NCBI RefSeq assembly: GCF_000278115.1
Contig: NZ_JH725124.1
Coordinates: 1-46,801, forward strand
Source: Bartonella sp. DB5-6
Lineage (GTDB): Bacteria > Pseudomonadota > Alphaproteobacteria > Rhizobiales > Rhizobiaceae
Reading direction: 5' to 3'
DNA: 46,801 nt
Shown piece after piece: positions 39,757 to 46,069 of this stretch. Numbering within the stretch: position 1 is the stretch's first letter; every line of letters starts with the position of its first letter. The notes under the pieces are model-generated. The model did no database searches. It saw only the letters and a program-made list of their open reading frames with translations, and was not told the origin of the DNA. The translations under genes were made by a program, and so were the position numbers.

Positions 39757-40047
39757 AAAATCCTATTCCTTCACTTTTATTTACACATCCCTCACTTAAA
39801 AAAACATATGGAAAATCAATAAATTATTTTTGATAAAAAAGAGCATGGTGCCCCCAGAGGGCGAATCAGGCTTTAGCAACAAGAATCAAGTTGTATCAAG
39901 AAGCGCAAGGACTTATTGATGTCTATAGCTTTTTATGATTCAATAAAAAATTAAGTATTAAAGAAAAAATTTCAAATCAGAAATTAAAGGTGGACCAAAA
40001 AAGGTGGACGAGCAATGCCTGAAAAGGTGGACGAGAGGGGACGTTAA
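39757..40047. other. Noncoding region upstream of the second integrase
   Basis: About 290 AT-rich bases. A 33-codon stretch (39846-39938) without start or recognisable homology may be a remnant of a lost gene. The right end contains the AAGGTGGAC repeats. Confidence 0.4.
39986..40033. repeat. Three direct AAGGTGGAC repeats upstream of the second integrase
   Basis: AAAGGTGGAC begins at 39986, AAGGTGGAC at 40001 and AAAAGGTGGACG at 40022, with GAGC/GAGA spacers. A weaker relative, AAAGGTGG, sits upstream of the broken integrase near 36209. They could be integrase arm-type binding sites or operator repeats; this is a guess from position. Confidence 0.6.
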
Positions 40048-41206
40048 GTGAGGGCGATTCATCGGTTATCAGCATCATTCGTAAAGTCGTCTTTGCAGGG
40101 TAAATATTGTGACGGGGCAGGGCTATGGTTAAATGTTCGAAAAGACAATACACGTTCTTGGTTTTTTCGCTATACGCACCACCATAAGCGTCGTGAAATG
40201 GGACTTGGTCCTGTTACAAAACTCTCTTTAAAAGAGGCGCGCGAACTTGCTAGACATTATAGTGATATTCTCAAAGAAGGCAATGATCCTATTGTCTTTC
40301 GAGAACAAACTATTTTAAAACAGCAAAGCAATATCTTCCAAGAAATTGCAAAAGTGGCTTTTGAAAGCAAAAAAGCAGAGTTAAAGAATGAAGGCAAAAA
40401 CGGCCGCTGGTTTTCTCCACTCCAGTTGCACGTTATTCCACACATAGGCAAATTACCTATAGAAAAATTAACAGCCAATATCATTCGCAATGTTCTCGCA
40501 CCTCTTTGGCATGAAAAAGCAGACACAGCGCGAAAAGCACTTAACCGTATCAATATTTGCTTGAAATATGCTGCGGCTCTTGGTTTAAATGTTGATTTAC
40601 AGGCTTGTATGAAAGCACGCGCTCTTTTAGGAAAACCACCTGCTACATCAATAAATATTCCTGCTATGCCATGGCAAGAAGTGCCGGTTTTTTATCAAAA
40701 CTTAAAGGATGATATCCTTTCAAACTTAGCCCTGAAGTTACTCATTTTGACGGGAGCACGGTCATATCCATTGCGCTATTTTCGCCTTGAACAAATTGAC
40801 AAAAATATATGGATGATACCAAAAGAAAACATGAAAGGTATTGTAGGGAAAGTTTCAGACTTTCGCGTGCCACTAAGTGATGAAGCTTTGAGAGTTATTG
40901 AAAAAAACTCTCCCCTTTGAAAAGGATGGTTTTCTCTTTTCTGGTCTTAAAGGCAAACCGATTTCAGATGCTACCATGGCAAAATATATGACACTTTGCG
41001 GTTTGACTTATCGTCCCCATGGTTTTCGTTCAAGCTTACGTGACTGGATAGCAGAGACAACGTCAACACCATTTGAAATTGCAGAATCTATTCTTGCGCA
41101 TACAGTCGGGAATTCAGTGATAAAAGCCTACATGCGGACGGATTTTTTAGAGCAACGCCGTATCCTCTTAGAACAATGGGCGTCTTTTATATCAGGAGAG
41201 GCTTGA
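40048..41206 (+). pseudogene. Tyrosine recombinase (phage integrase) broken by a single-base frameshift
   Basis: A P4-type integrase with N-terminal DUF4102-like arm-binding part (GKYCDGAGLWLNVRKDN), SAM-like core (about 105-200) and catalytic domain. The catalytic residues visible are Arg in LTGARSYPL, H-x-x-R in RPHGFRSSLRD, His in LAHTVGN and Tyr in KAYMRTD. Frame one ends at 40918-40920. The rest continues in the next frame from 40898. The cause is an A7 run at 40901-40907: with six As the reading is V-I-E-K-T-L-P-F-E-K-D-G and the two halves join into about 385 residues. GTG 40048 has GAGGGG upstream. It may be a recent lesion, a sequencing error or slippage-rescued. Confidence 0.85.
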
Positions 41207-41312
41207 CAATGTACTATGAGTATGTCTACTATCAAATTAGGTGCCTGAAAAACGCCTTAAACCAGCAGCGGATAGATTGCCGAAACAATCTCTTTTCCGC
41301 ACATTAAAGACT

Positions 41313-41342
41313 TTGACTCATTATATGCCACGTGCGTATAAT
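41313..41342 (+). promoter_or_regulatory. Strong sigma70-type promoter for the C4-like RNA
   Basis: TTGACT (41313-41318) and TATAAT (41337-41342) are spaced by 18 bases, with a predicted start near 41349. It lies 130 bases upstream of the antirepressor and exactly ahead of the structured leader. Confidence 0.7.
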
Positions 41343-41348
41343 AGCCTT

Positions 41349-41425
41349 GTCGGGTGTAGTTGCGCTATACAATACCCTTATGGGAAAAGTGTAACGACGG
41401 ACTGTTGGCCGTGTTTTTCAGCGCC
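41349..41425 (+). ncRNA. C4-like antisense RNA upstream of the antirepressor
   Basis: The predicted transcript begins with a hairpin (GTGTAG-TTGCG-CTATAC), then CCC-TTAT-GGG, then ACGG-ACTGTTGG-CCGT. The last hairpin's loop and tail include CTGTTGG (41402-41408) and GTTTTTCA (41413-41420). These are perfectly complementary, in the same order, to CCAACAG (41463-41469) and TGAAAAAC (41449-41456) just upstream of the antirepressor start; CCAACAG overlaps the AGGAG ribosome-binding site. This is the logic of the phage P1/P7 C4 RNA, which blocks ant translation. The 3' end is approximate and the family match was not tested computationally. Confidence 0.65.
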
Positions 41426-41448
41426 CGGCATCCTTTAGTGGGTGTCAA

Positions 41449-41472
41449 TGAAAAACCTCTAACCAACAGGAG
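41449..41472 (+). promoter_or_regulatory. Target of the C4-like RNA at the antirepressor ribosome-binding site
   Basis: TGAAAAAC (41449-41456) and CCAACAG (41463-41469) pair with the upstream RNA. The Shine-Dalgarno AGGAG (41468-41472) lies seven bases before ATG 41479. A four-codon reading frame (MKNL, ATG at 41448) overlaps the first block, recalling the small orfX of P1. Pairing could act in trans or within one transcript. Confidence 0.6.
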
Positions 41473-41478
41473 TTTACA

Positions 41479-42006
41479 ATGAACACTCTTATAGAAATAT
41501 CGGAACAAATCATTGATCAGGAAACTGTTCAAACCGTTAATGCACGTGAGTTACATACATTTTTAGAAGTAGGTCGCGATTTTACAACATGGATTAAAAA
41601 CCGCATAAAAACATATAAATTTGTTCACACAAAAGACTATATTTTAACGTTCCCCAAAACGGGGGAGCGTCAAAATGTAAACATGACAGAGTACCATCTC
41701 ACTCTAGACATGGCGAAAGAGCTTTCAATGGTTGAACGCAATGAGAAAGGACGTCAAGCTCGTCGTTACTTTATTGAATGTGAAAAGAAACTAAAAAGCC
41801 AATCTGTTGATTATGATCGTGATACACGCTTTGATGATTTTAACTATTTTCGCCAATATGTTTTGACAAATTATCCTAAAATCATGGGTATCATCTTTGG
41901 TCGTCTTTTGAAAATAGATGAACTCGAAAAAGAGCTTGATCATTACAAATCAGTTACAAAAGAAGCTAAGCGCGTTTTAGCAAGATCTGTCGTAAAAGCT
42001 GCTTAG
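41479..42006 (+). CDS. AntA/AntB-family phage antirepressor
   Basis: This 175-residue antirepressor would bind and inactivate the phage repressor, favouring the lytic cycle. The AntA/AntB domain is clear: TVNARELHTFLEVGRDF, WIKNRIKTYKFVHTKDY, NVNMTEYHLTLDMAKELSMV, then RNEKGRQARRYFIECEK. The C-terminal helical segment lacks a full KilA-C domain. ATG 41479 has AGGAG seven bases upstream, inside the C4-like target. It is the only + strand gene between the second integrase and the lysis cassette. Confidence 0.88.
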   Translation: MNTLIEISEQIIDQETVQTVNARELHTFLEVGRDFTTWIKNRIKTYKFVHTKDYILTFPKTGERQNVNMTEYHLTLDMAKELSMVERNEKGRQARRYFIECEKKLKSQSVDYDRDTRFDDFNYFRQYVLTNYPKIMGIIFGRLLKIDELEKELDHYKSVTKEAKRVLARSVVKAA

Positions 42007-42023
42007 CTTAAAACACGATTCAT

Positions 42024-42046
42024 CTCCCCGCTTTGAAAGCGGGGAG
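42024..42046. terminator. GC-rich hairpin after the antirepressor
   Basis: CTCCCCGCT and AGCGGGGAG form a nine-pair stem with a five-base loop, 18 bases past the antirepressor stop. No T run follows on either strand, so it may stop RNA decay or transcription only partly. Confidence 0.5.
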
Positions 42047-42173
42047 GGGATAAAGCTTTCAGTTTTTGGTTAGCCACTATTTTAAATGTGTAAAGCTATT
42101 ATTGATAGCCTCCATGAGATGAGAAAATTTAAGAAACCATTTGCTAAAGGATTTCGCGCGTCTCAGAGTATGT

Positions 42174-42386
42174 TTAGAGTCGGATATTTGGTTTTTGTGT
42201 AAAAATATTTCCTACAGCATCTATAAGACGTGAAAAATCAAGCGCTAATAAGAGTATAATGAATACAATCCATTTCGTATAACGCGACATCACTTTTACA
42301 CTCTTGTAGGTCATGATGATTTCTTGAAGTATTTCTTTTTCTGCTTCTGTGAGTTCTATATCGTCTTGTGTTTTTTTTCTAGCCAT
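42174..42386 (-). CDS. Small membrane protein of the phage lysis region
   Basis: This 70-residue protein starts at ATG 42386 (GGTGGAA upstream; the frame opens at 42410). It has a charged, helical N-terminal half rich in Glu/Lys and one hydrophobic span (WIVFIILLLALDF), then a short tail. It overlaps the end of the o-spanin gene by eight bases and is the last gene of the lysis cassette. A holin or antiholin role is possible from size and place, but I do not recognise the family. Confidence 0.6.
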   Translation of the reverse strand: MARKKTQDDIELTEAEKEILQEIIMTYKSVKVMSRYTKWIVFIILLLALDFSRLIDAVGNIFTQKPNIRL

Positions 42387-42585
42387 GTTTCCACCCACAC
42401 ACGCGTTCACCCTGTTTATTGTGCTTTAAGATCTCTCTTGCTAAGTTGGAACTGATGGCATTCAGATCTTGCTGTTTTAAATAAATTGGCAACCAGCCAA
42501 CACAAGAAGAAGCGTATTTATTTGTTGCGCAACCAATCAGAGAGAGCAGCACGCACATCAGCATCACTTTTTTGATTAATTTCAC
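42379..42585 (-). CDS. Outer-membrane spanin lipoprotein (Rz1-like)
   Basis: This 68-residue protein has a lipoprotein signal (MLMCVLLSLIGC, lipobox LIGC) and a C-terminal domain with ILKHNKQGERVCGW, typical of alphaproteobacterial phage Rz1-like lysis lipoproteins. Its start lies inside the Rz-like gene in another frame, overlapping it by 68 bases, the usual embedded or overlapping spanin arrangement. With the inner-membrane partner it would disrupt the outer membrane at the end of lysis. Confidence 0.75.
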   Translation of the reverse strand: MKLIKKVMLMCVLLSLIGCATNKYASSCVGWLPIYLKQQDLNAISSNLAREILKHNKQGERVCGWKHG

Positions 42586-42745
42586 TTTCCACCTCCAGTC
42601 GTGTTGTTGCTGCTTTTAAAGCTTTTTCTGTTTGCTTTTGCTGCTCTGCTTTTTTCCCAAGAGTAAAAGCTCTAGCTAATGCAATAAAAAAAGCGGCTAA
42701 AGCCGCAGCTGTTATCATCAGATTTCTTTTCATCCATAAGATCAT
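42518..42745 (-). CDS. Inner-membrane spanin (Rz-like)
   Basis: This 75-residue protein has an N-terminal transmembrane helix (about 8-27, NLMITAAALAAFFIALARAF) and a helical coiled-coil periplasmic part (EQQKQTEKALKAATTRLEVE). Size, topology, coupling to the endolysin by an ATGA overlap, and the overlapping Rz1-like gene identify it as the i-spanin. ATG 42745 or 42733 may be the start. Confidence 0.75.
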   Translation of the reverse strand: MILWMKRNLMITAAALAAFFIALARAFTLGKKAEQQKQTEKALKAATTRLEVESEINQKSDADVRAALSDWLRNK

Positions 42746-43404
42746 AGGCGGTGCTCCTGAAAGCGTTTAGCAACAAAGAAAATACCCGCACATGCGGCTA
42801 AAACCATAATGGCGGCTAGTGCCCATTGGGTGGGTCCATTGCCTGCTAACAAACCACCAAGCCCTGAAAAAGAACCAATAATCGGTGCAAGGGCTTCTGC
42901 TTTGAAGCCCCCCGTTGGTTCTTGCGTTTCTACTGTTTGATAATTGGAGGAAACATAAGCCCCTTTAGCCCATAAGCCTGCTTCTGCTGCACGCCGGTGT
43001 GCGAGACCTTCAAGACGCTTACCGCCTGCTTTGGTCCATTTTTGTAATTCGAAGGGGACTGCTTCATATTCACCACTATTAAGCTTCTTTAATAGTGTAG
43101 AGTTACAAAAGGCTCTTGTTCCTACATTATAACAAAAGGACACTAATGCTGCGAATTGTTCATTTGTTAATGAAACTGTAACAGCGCGTTCAACGACATT
43201 TTCAAATTGTTGCAAATCTTGGCAAAGCAGTTCTTCTGCTTGCTTTTCCGTGATTGTCATGCCTTTGTGAACAAAAGGTTTTCCAGCACTGTTTGTATGT
43301 CCATAACCGATTGTCCACACACCAATGGCGTCTTTGTAGGCGTTTAAACGCAAACCTTCCCATTGTTTTATGAGTGCTAGTCCTTCTTGTGATATTTTTC
43401 TCAT
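42742..43404 (-). CDS. Phage endolysin, GH24 lysozyme family, with C-terminal membrane segment
   Basis: This muramidase cuts peptidoglycan during lysis. The T4-lysozyme-like catalytic set is visible: E in LIKQWEGLRLNAY, then D in YKDAIGVWTIGYGHT. LVSFCYNVGTRAF and AHRRAAEAGLW are typical GH24 ends. A C-terminal hydrophobic span (WALAAIMVLAACAGIFFVAK) makes it a membrane-anchored form. ATG 43404 has GGAG six bases upstream. ATG 43416 abuts the T run of the terminator-like hairpin and could also be used. The stop overlaps the spanin start. Confidence 0.9.
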   Translation of the reverse strand: MRKISQEGLALIKQWEGLRLNAYKDAIGVWTIGYGHTNSAGKPFVHKGMTITEKQAEELLCQDLQQFENVVERAVTVSLTNEQFAALVSFCYNVGTRAFCNSTLLKKLNSGEYEAVPFELQKWTKAGGKRLEGLAHRRAAEAGLWAKGAYVSSNYQTVETQEPTGGFKAEALAPIIGSFSGLGGLLAGNGPTQWALAAIMVLAACAGIFFVAKRFQEHRL

Positions 43405-43416
43405 ATGTTGCTCCAT

Positions 43417-43443
43417 AAAAAAATCCCCACACAAGGCGGGGAT
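43417..43443 (-). terminator. Terminator-like hairpin immediately before the lysis genes
   Basis: On the minus strand ATCCCC and GGGGAT (43443-43438 / 43428-43423) form a stem followed directly by seven Ts (43423-43417), which end at the ATG at 43416. Transcription entering the lysis cassette would meet this first, so antitermination or a promoter inside the hairpin region is implied. It also holds the GGGGA that could serve as a ribosome-binding site for ATG 43416. Confidence 0.65.
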
Positions 43444-43489
43444 GAGTGAATATTAAAAATTGCAATTATTGCCTTTTATTAAAAATCTC

Positions 43490-43530
43490 GTTTCATGTAA
43501 CTTTTTTCTGTGTTATACGTTACATGAAAC
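43490..43530. promoter_or_regulatory. Operator of the MazEF-type module (perfect 12-bp inverted repeat)
   Basis: GTTTCATGTAAC (43490-43501) and GTTACATGAAAC (43519-43530) are perfect inverted repeats spaced by 17 bases. They end 16 bases before the antitoxin ATG and immediately precede AAGAGGAGA. Autorepression by the antitoxin or complex is the likely use. Confidence 0.75.
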
Positions 43531-43546
43531 AAGAGGAGATTTTATT

Positions 43547-43771
43547 ATGGCTACAATGCACGTTAATGAACGTGTTCAAAAACATCGCAACGCACAAAGG
43601 AAAGCGGGATTGCGCTTAATGCAAATTTGGGTACCAGATACACGCCAGCCGAATTTTGCAGAAGAATGCCGCCATCAGTGTCGCTTAGTGGCAAAAATGG
43701 ATAAAACAGATACATCTATGCAGTTGTTTATGGATCAATCTTTAATGGATGTTGATGGCTGGACAGAATGA
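43547..43771 (+). CDS. MazE-type antitoxin (DUF3018-like)
   Basis: This 74-residue protein starts at ATG 43547 with a strong GAGGAG upstream; the frame opens at 43460. The N-terminal VNERVQKHRNAQRKAGLRLMQIWVPD matches the short antitoxin family found next to PemK/MazF toxins: a helix, then a basic segment and a strand. The rest is acidic and probably disordered toxin-binding sequence. It overlaps the toxin start by four bases, the usual coupled arrangement. Confidence 0.8.
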   Translation: MATMHVNERVQKHRNAQRKAGLRLMQIWVPDTRQPNFAEECRHQCRLVAKMDKTDTSMQLFMDQSLMDVDGWTE

Positions 43772-44094
43772 TGCGCGGCTCTCTCGTAACAATAGCTATG
43801 CAAGGCGATTTTGGTAAACCAAGACCCGCATTGATCATTCAAGCTAATCAATTTAGTGAACATACCAGCATGACGGTTTTACCAATTACAAGTACACTTG
43901 TTGATGCACCATTACTCCGCATTACGATTCAGCCAAACGCTAAAAATGGTTTGCAAAAGCCTTCGCAAGTAATGATTGATAAGATTATGACGATAAGATG
44001 TGACAAAATGAGTTCCATTTTTGGCTCTCTTCAAGCAAAGCAAATGCTAGAGATTGAACGTTGTTTGGCTGTATTTTTAGGAATAGTAAAATAA
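43768..44094 (+). CDS. MazF/PemK-type toxin (endoribonuclease)
   Basis: This 108-residue protein is of the PemK/MazF fold, expected to cleave mRNA. Conserved features are GSLVTIAMQGDFGKPRPALIIQ, the TVLPITSTLVD strand, QVMIDKIMTI and the C-terminal helix with CLAVFLGI. ATG 43768 overlaps the antitoxin stop; ATG 43771 is the alternative. The pair lies on the + strand between minus-strand lysis and tail genes, so it behaves as an independent cargo (moron). Confidence 0.85.
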   Translation: MMRGSLVTIAMQGDFGKPRPALIIQANQFSEHTSMTVLPITSTLVDAPLLRITIQPNAKNGLQKPSQVMIDKIMTIRCDKMSSIFGSLQAKQMLEIERCLAVFLGIVK

Positions 44095-44155
44095 AAATTG
44101 GATTTCTTTTTCTTCCGGATAGAAATATGCTTTTATCATTATCAGATAGTTTTGT

Positions 44156-45466
44156 TCATATATCTTCTTTATCCATATGGATGACGCCATCGCCTTCGTT
44201 GTATGAGGCGTCGGGTGGGGCGTTTGAATCAAGGGTGTCGTCTTTATCTGGTGTGGTATTGGCTACGTTTCCAGCCGCATCTTCTTGTGATGCATCAAAA
44301 AGTTCGCACTCTATTTTTGTGGTGTAACCACCTGTTTTATCAAGTTTGTGCTTGACGCTTTTGATGCGCCATTCTGCCGGAATGTAAGGTCGGAAAGGCG
44401 GCTCTTGAACAAGCTTTGCTTCTGCTTGCACAAAGGGATCACCACCAATATCACATGAGAAAGAAGATTTACCGCGTGATGACTTATTGCGATAAGCGGC
44501 AATGGCCGCAACAGCTTCTGCCTGATTGTGATAAGTGTATTTGAGTTCATGAAACGGCGGGTTACCAGATTTTACTTCTTTTTTTTCACCACTGCGTACA
44601 TCGTAATAGGTTGCGATAACACCACCTTTTTTCTCTTTGTCTTCTTCTTTCTCAGGTGTTGTTTCTGCTTTTTCCGATTCAGATGGTGATGGTGCTCTGT
44701 CACTGTCATCCATATGGATAAAGTTTTCATCATCATCCATTTCTTCTGGTTCTCGTGCATTAGCTGCGGCTTTTTGGTCGTCCCCCACATCCGTTTCTAA
44801 GCCATTTGCCGCACCTGCTTCATCCCGTGCGCTGTATTTAAAATCCCAAGAGGTACAATGTTTTTCATGGATTACAACAATGGGGAGTGTTTCGCCGGTA
44901 ATGGCTTTGCCTTCCCCCCGTTTGGCAAGTACAAGGTTGCCATCAACAGGCTTTGCCACCGCATCATATTCTCCTGCAAGACGTGTGGCAAAAGCCATAT
45001 CGCTTTCAGCAGTTTGATCAATGTGACGCACAACAATTTTTGCAAGAGCAGGATCAACTTTGGGGGTATAGCCATTACGCTGCGCTATCTCTTGAACAAT
45101 ACTGCCAAGGGTTTGCTGGTGATAGGATTGGCTTTTAGGTGTTCGGTAGGATGTATTCATTGATGCGGCGCGCCCTGTAACGTTTAAGCTTTGTGGTGGG
45201 CTGCTCACAGAGATTTCATCAATCAAATAGGCTCCCATATCGCGGTTTTTGCCGCCTTCATAGCCAAGTGTTATGGAAATGACTGTTCCGATAAGAGGAA
45301 TGTCTAAAAAGCCATTATCACTGTCACGTGCGCGGTCATCAAGTTCTATGGTGATACGGTCACTTTTGTCTTCTGCTTCATCGGTAATTTCAATCGACAA
45401 AACATAGTCCATGAGAGTTCTTGTAATGTCTTCTCCATTTGCCAAAACCGTGCAAAAAGGTTTCAT
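44156..45466 (-). CDS. Phage gpD-family tail protein with acidic insertion
   Basis: This 436-residue gpD-type baseplate hub protein has LSIEITDEAEDKSDRITIELDD, LGYEGGKNRDMGAYLID, AQRNGYTPKV and the C-terminal TGGYTTKIECELF. Between about 235 and 300 it has a low-complexity acidic/Pro/Glu linker (EEMDDDENFIHMDDSD, APSPSESEKAETTPEKEEDK) absent from the left copy. The C-terminus is also extended. The IHMD phrase recurs near the end, and both are encoded by the same palindrome ATCCATATGGAT. The frame opens at TTG 45481; ATG 45466 overlapping the gpX stop (ATGA) is preferred. Confidence 0.85.
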   Translation of the reverse strand: MKPFCTVLANGEDITRTLMDYVLSIEITDEAEDKSDRITIELDDRARDSDNGFLDIPLIGTVISITLGYEGGKNRDMGAYLIDEISVSSPPQSLNVTGRAASMNTSYRTPKSQSYHQQTLGSIVQEIAQRNGYTPKVDPALAKIVVRHIDQTAESDMAFATRLAGEYDAVAKPVDGNLVLAKRGEGKAITGETLPIVVIHEKHCTSWDFKYSARDEAGAANGLETDVGDDQKAAANAREPEEMDDDENFIHMDDSDRAPSPSESEKAETTPEKEEDKEKKGGVIATYYDVRSGEKKEVKSGNPPFHELKYTYHNQAEAVAAIAAYRNKSSRGKSSFSCDIGGDPFVQAEAKLVQEPPFRPYIPAEWRIKSVKHKLDKTGGYTTKIECELFDASQEDAAGNVANTTPDKDDTLDSNAPPDASYNEGDGVIHMDKEDI

Positions 45467-45687
45467 TTCTTGCTGCCCCAAAGTCTGATTACTGGTGTAG
45501 CTTTAGGATAAGGCAAAGAAGGCAAAACAATTGTGATACCTGCTTTTAAAATGGGACCATAGTCTGCAAGCCCAAAATTCGCTGCATAGACGCGTTCAAC
45601 AGCAAGTGCTTGTTGACCTTTGGCATAATATCTCCAGCAAATGGCATCCACCATATCGCCCTCTTTGGTTCTGTAAAGATCACTCAT
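45463..45687 (-). CDS. Phage tail protein X (gpX, LysM-like)
   Basis: This 74-residue protein shows the gpX/LysM-like pattern GDMVDAICWRYY...VERVYAANFGLADYGPILKAGITIVLPSL. It overlaps gpU and gpD by ATGA junctions. It is homologous in role to the left copy (143-397), but the sequence differs strongly. Confidence 0.85.
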   Translation of the reverse strand: MSDLYRTKEGDMVDAICWRYYAKGQQALAVERVYAANFGLADYGPILKAGITIVLPSLPYPKATPVIRLWGSKK

Positions 45688-46064
45688 TGGTCTTCCCCAT
45701 ATTCTCTCAATTTTATCGTAAATTCTTGTTTTTTGGGGGTGCCGTTATGATGAAAAACGCTTTGTTTTTCCTCCACAGAAAGAATGACAAATTTGCCTAA
45801 AATCCTGCCTTGACCTGTTACAAGAATATGAGGTCCCTCATGTGCCATTTGCCGTAAATATTCGATCTGCCTGTGACCACCTTTAAAATCTGGATAAATC
45901 ACACCAGTTAGAGAAAATTCCGCATTTGCAACAGCTGGCAATTGAAGAGCAGCTTTCCGCCCCAATCGCCCTTGCTCTACCCATGGAACGCCATAAGACA
46001 TATCGAGTGTTTGATATGCTGCTGTTTCAATGGAAAAAATAAAAACACCCAAAGCTAACATCAT
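45684..46064 (-). CDS. Phage tail protein U (gpU family)
   Basis: This 126-residue P2 gpU-type protein has LALGVFIFSIETAAYQTL, then the SYGVPWVEQGRLGRKAALQL segment and the central FSLTGVIYPDFKGGHRQIEYLR. A C-terminal strand set (GPHILVTGQGRILGKFVILS) matches the left fragment's GPVVITSISQDHDF. It would sit at the tail terminator/tube region. It is coupled to gpX and follows the tape measure gene by five bases. Confidence 0.85.
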   Translation of the reverse strand: MMLALGVFIFSIETAAYQTLDMSYGVPWVEQGRLGRKAALQLPAVANAEFSLTGVIYPDFKGGHRQIEYLRQMAHEGPHILVTGQGRILGKFVILSVEEKQSVFHHNGTPKKQEFTIKLREYGEDQ

Positions 46065-46069
46065 GGTAT

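Noticed and set aside
39846-39938. Possible tRNA fragment or small gene around GGTGCCCCCAGAGGGCG
   Set aside because: No cloverleaf can be drawn and the open stretch lacks a start; kept only as a possible remnant.
40897-40910. Programmed -1 frameshift at A AAA AAC in the integrase
   Set aside because: The frame needed is +1 relative to the first half; a -1 shift would not restore it.
41241-41438. A 65-codon open frame across the antirepressor leader
   Set aside because: No ribosome-binding site, no recognisable product, and it runs across the promoter and hairpins of the C4-like RNA; better explained as chance in a structured RNA region.
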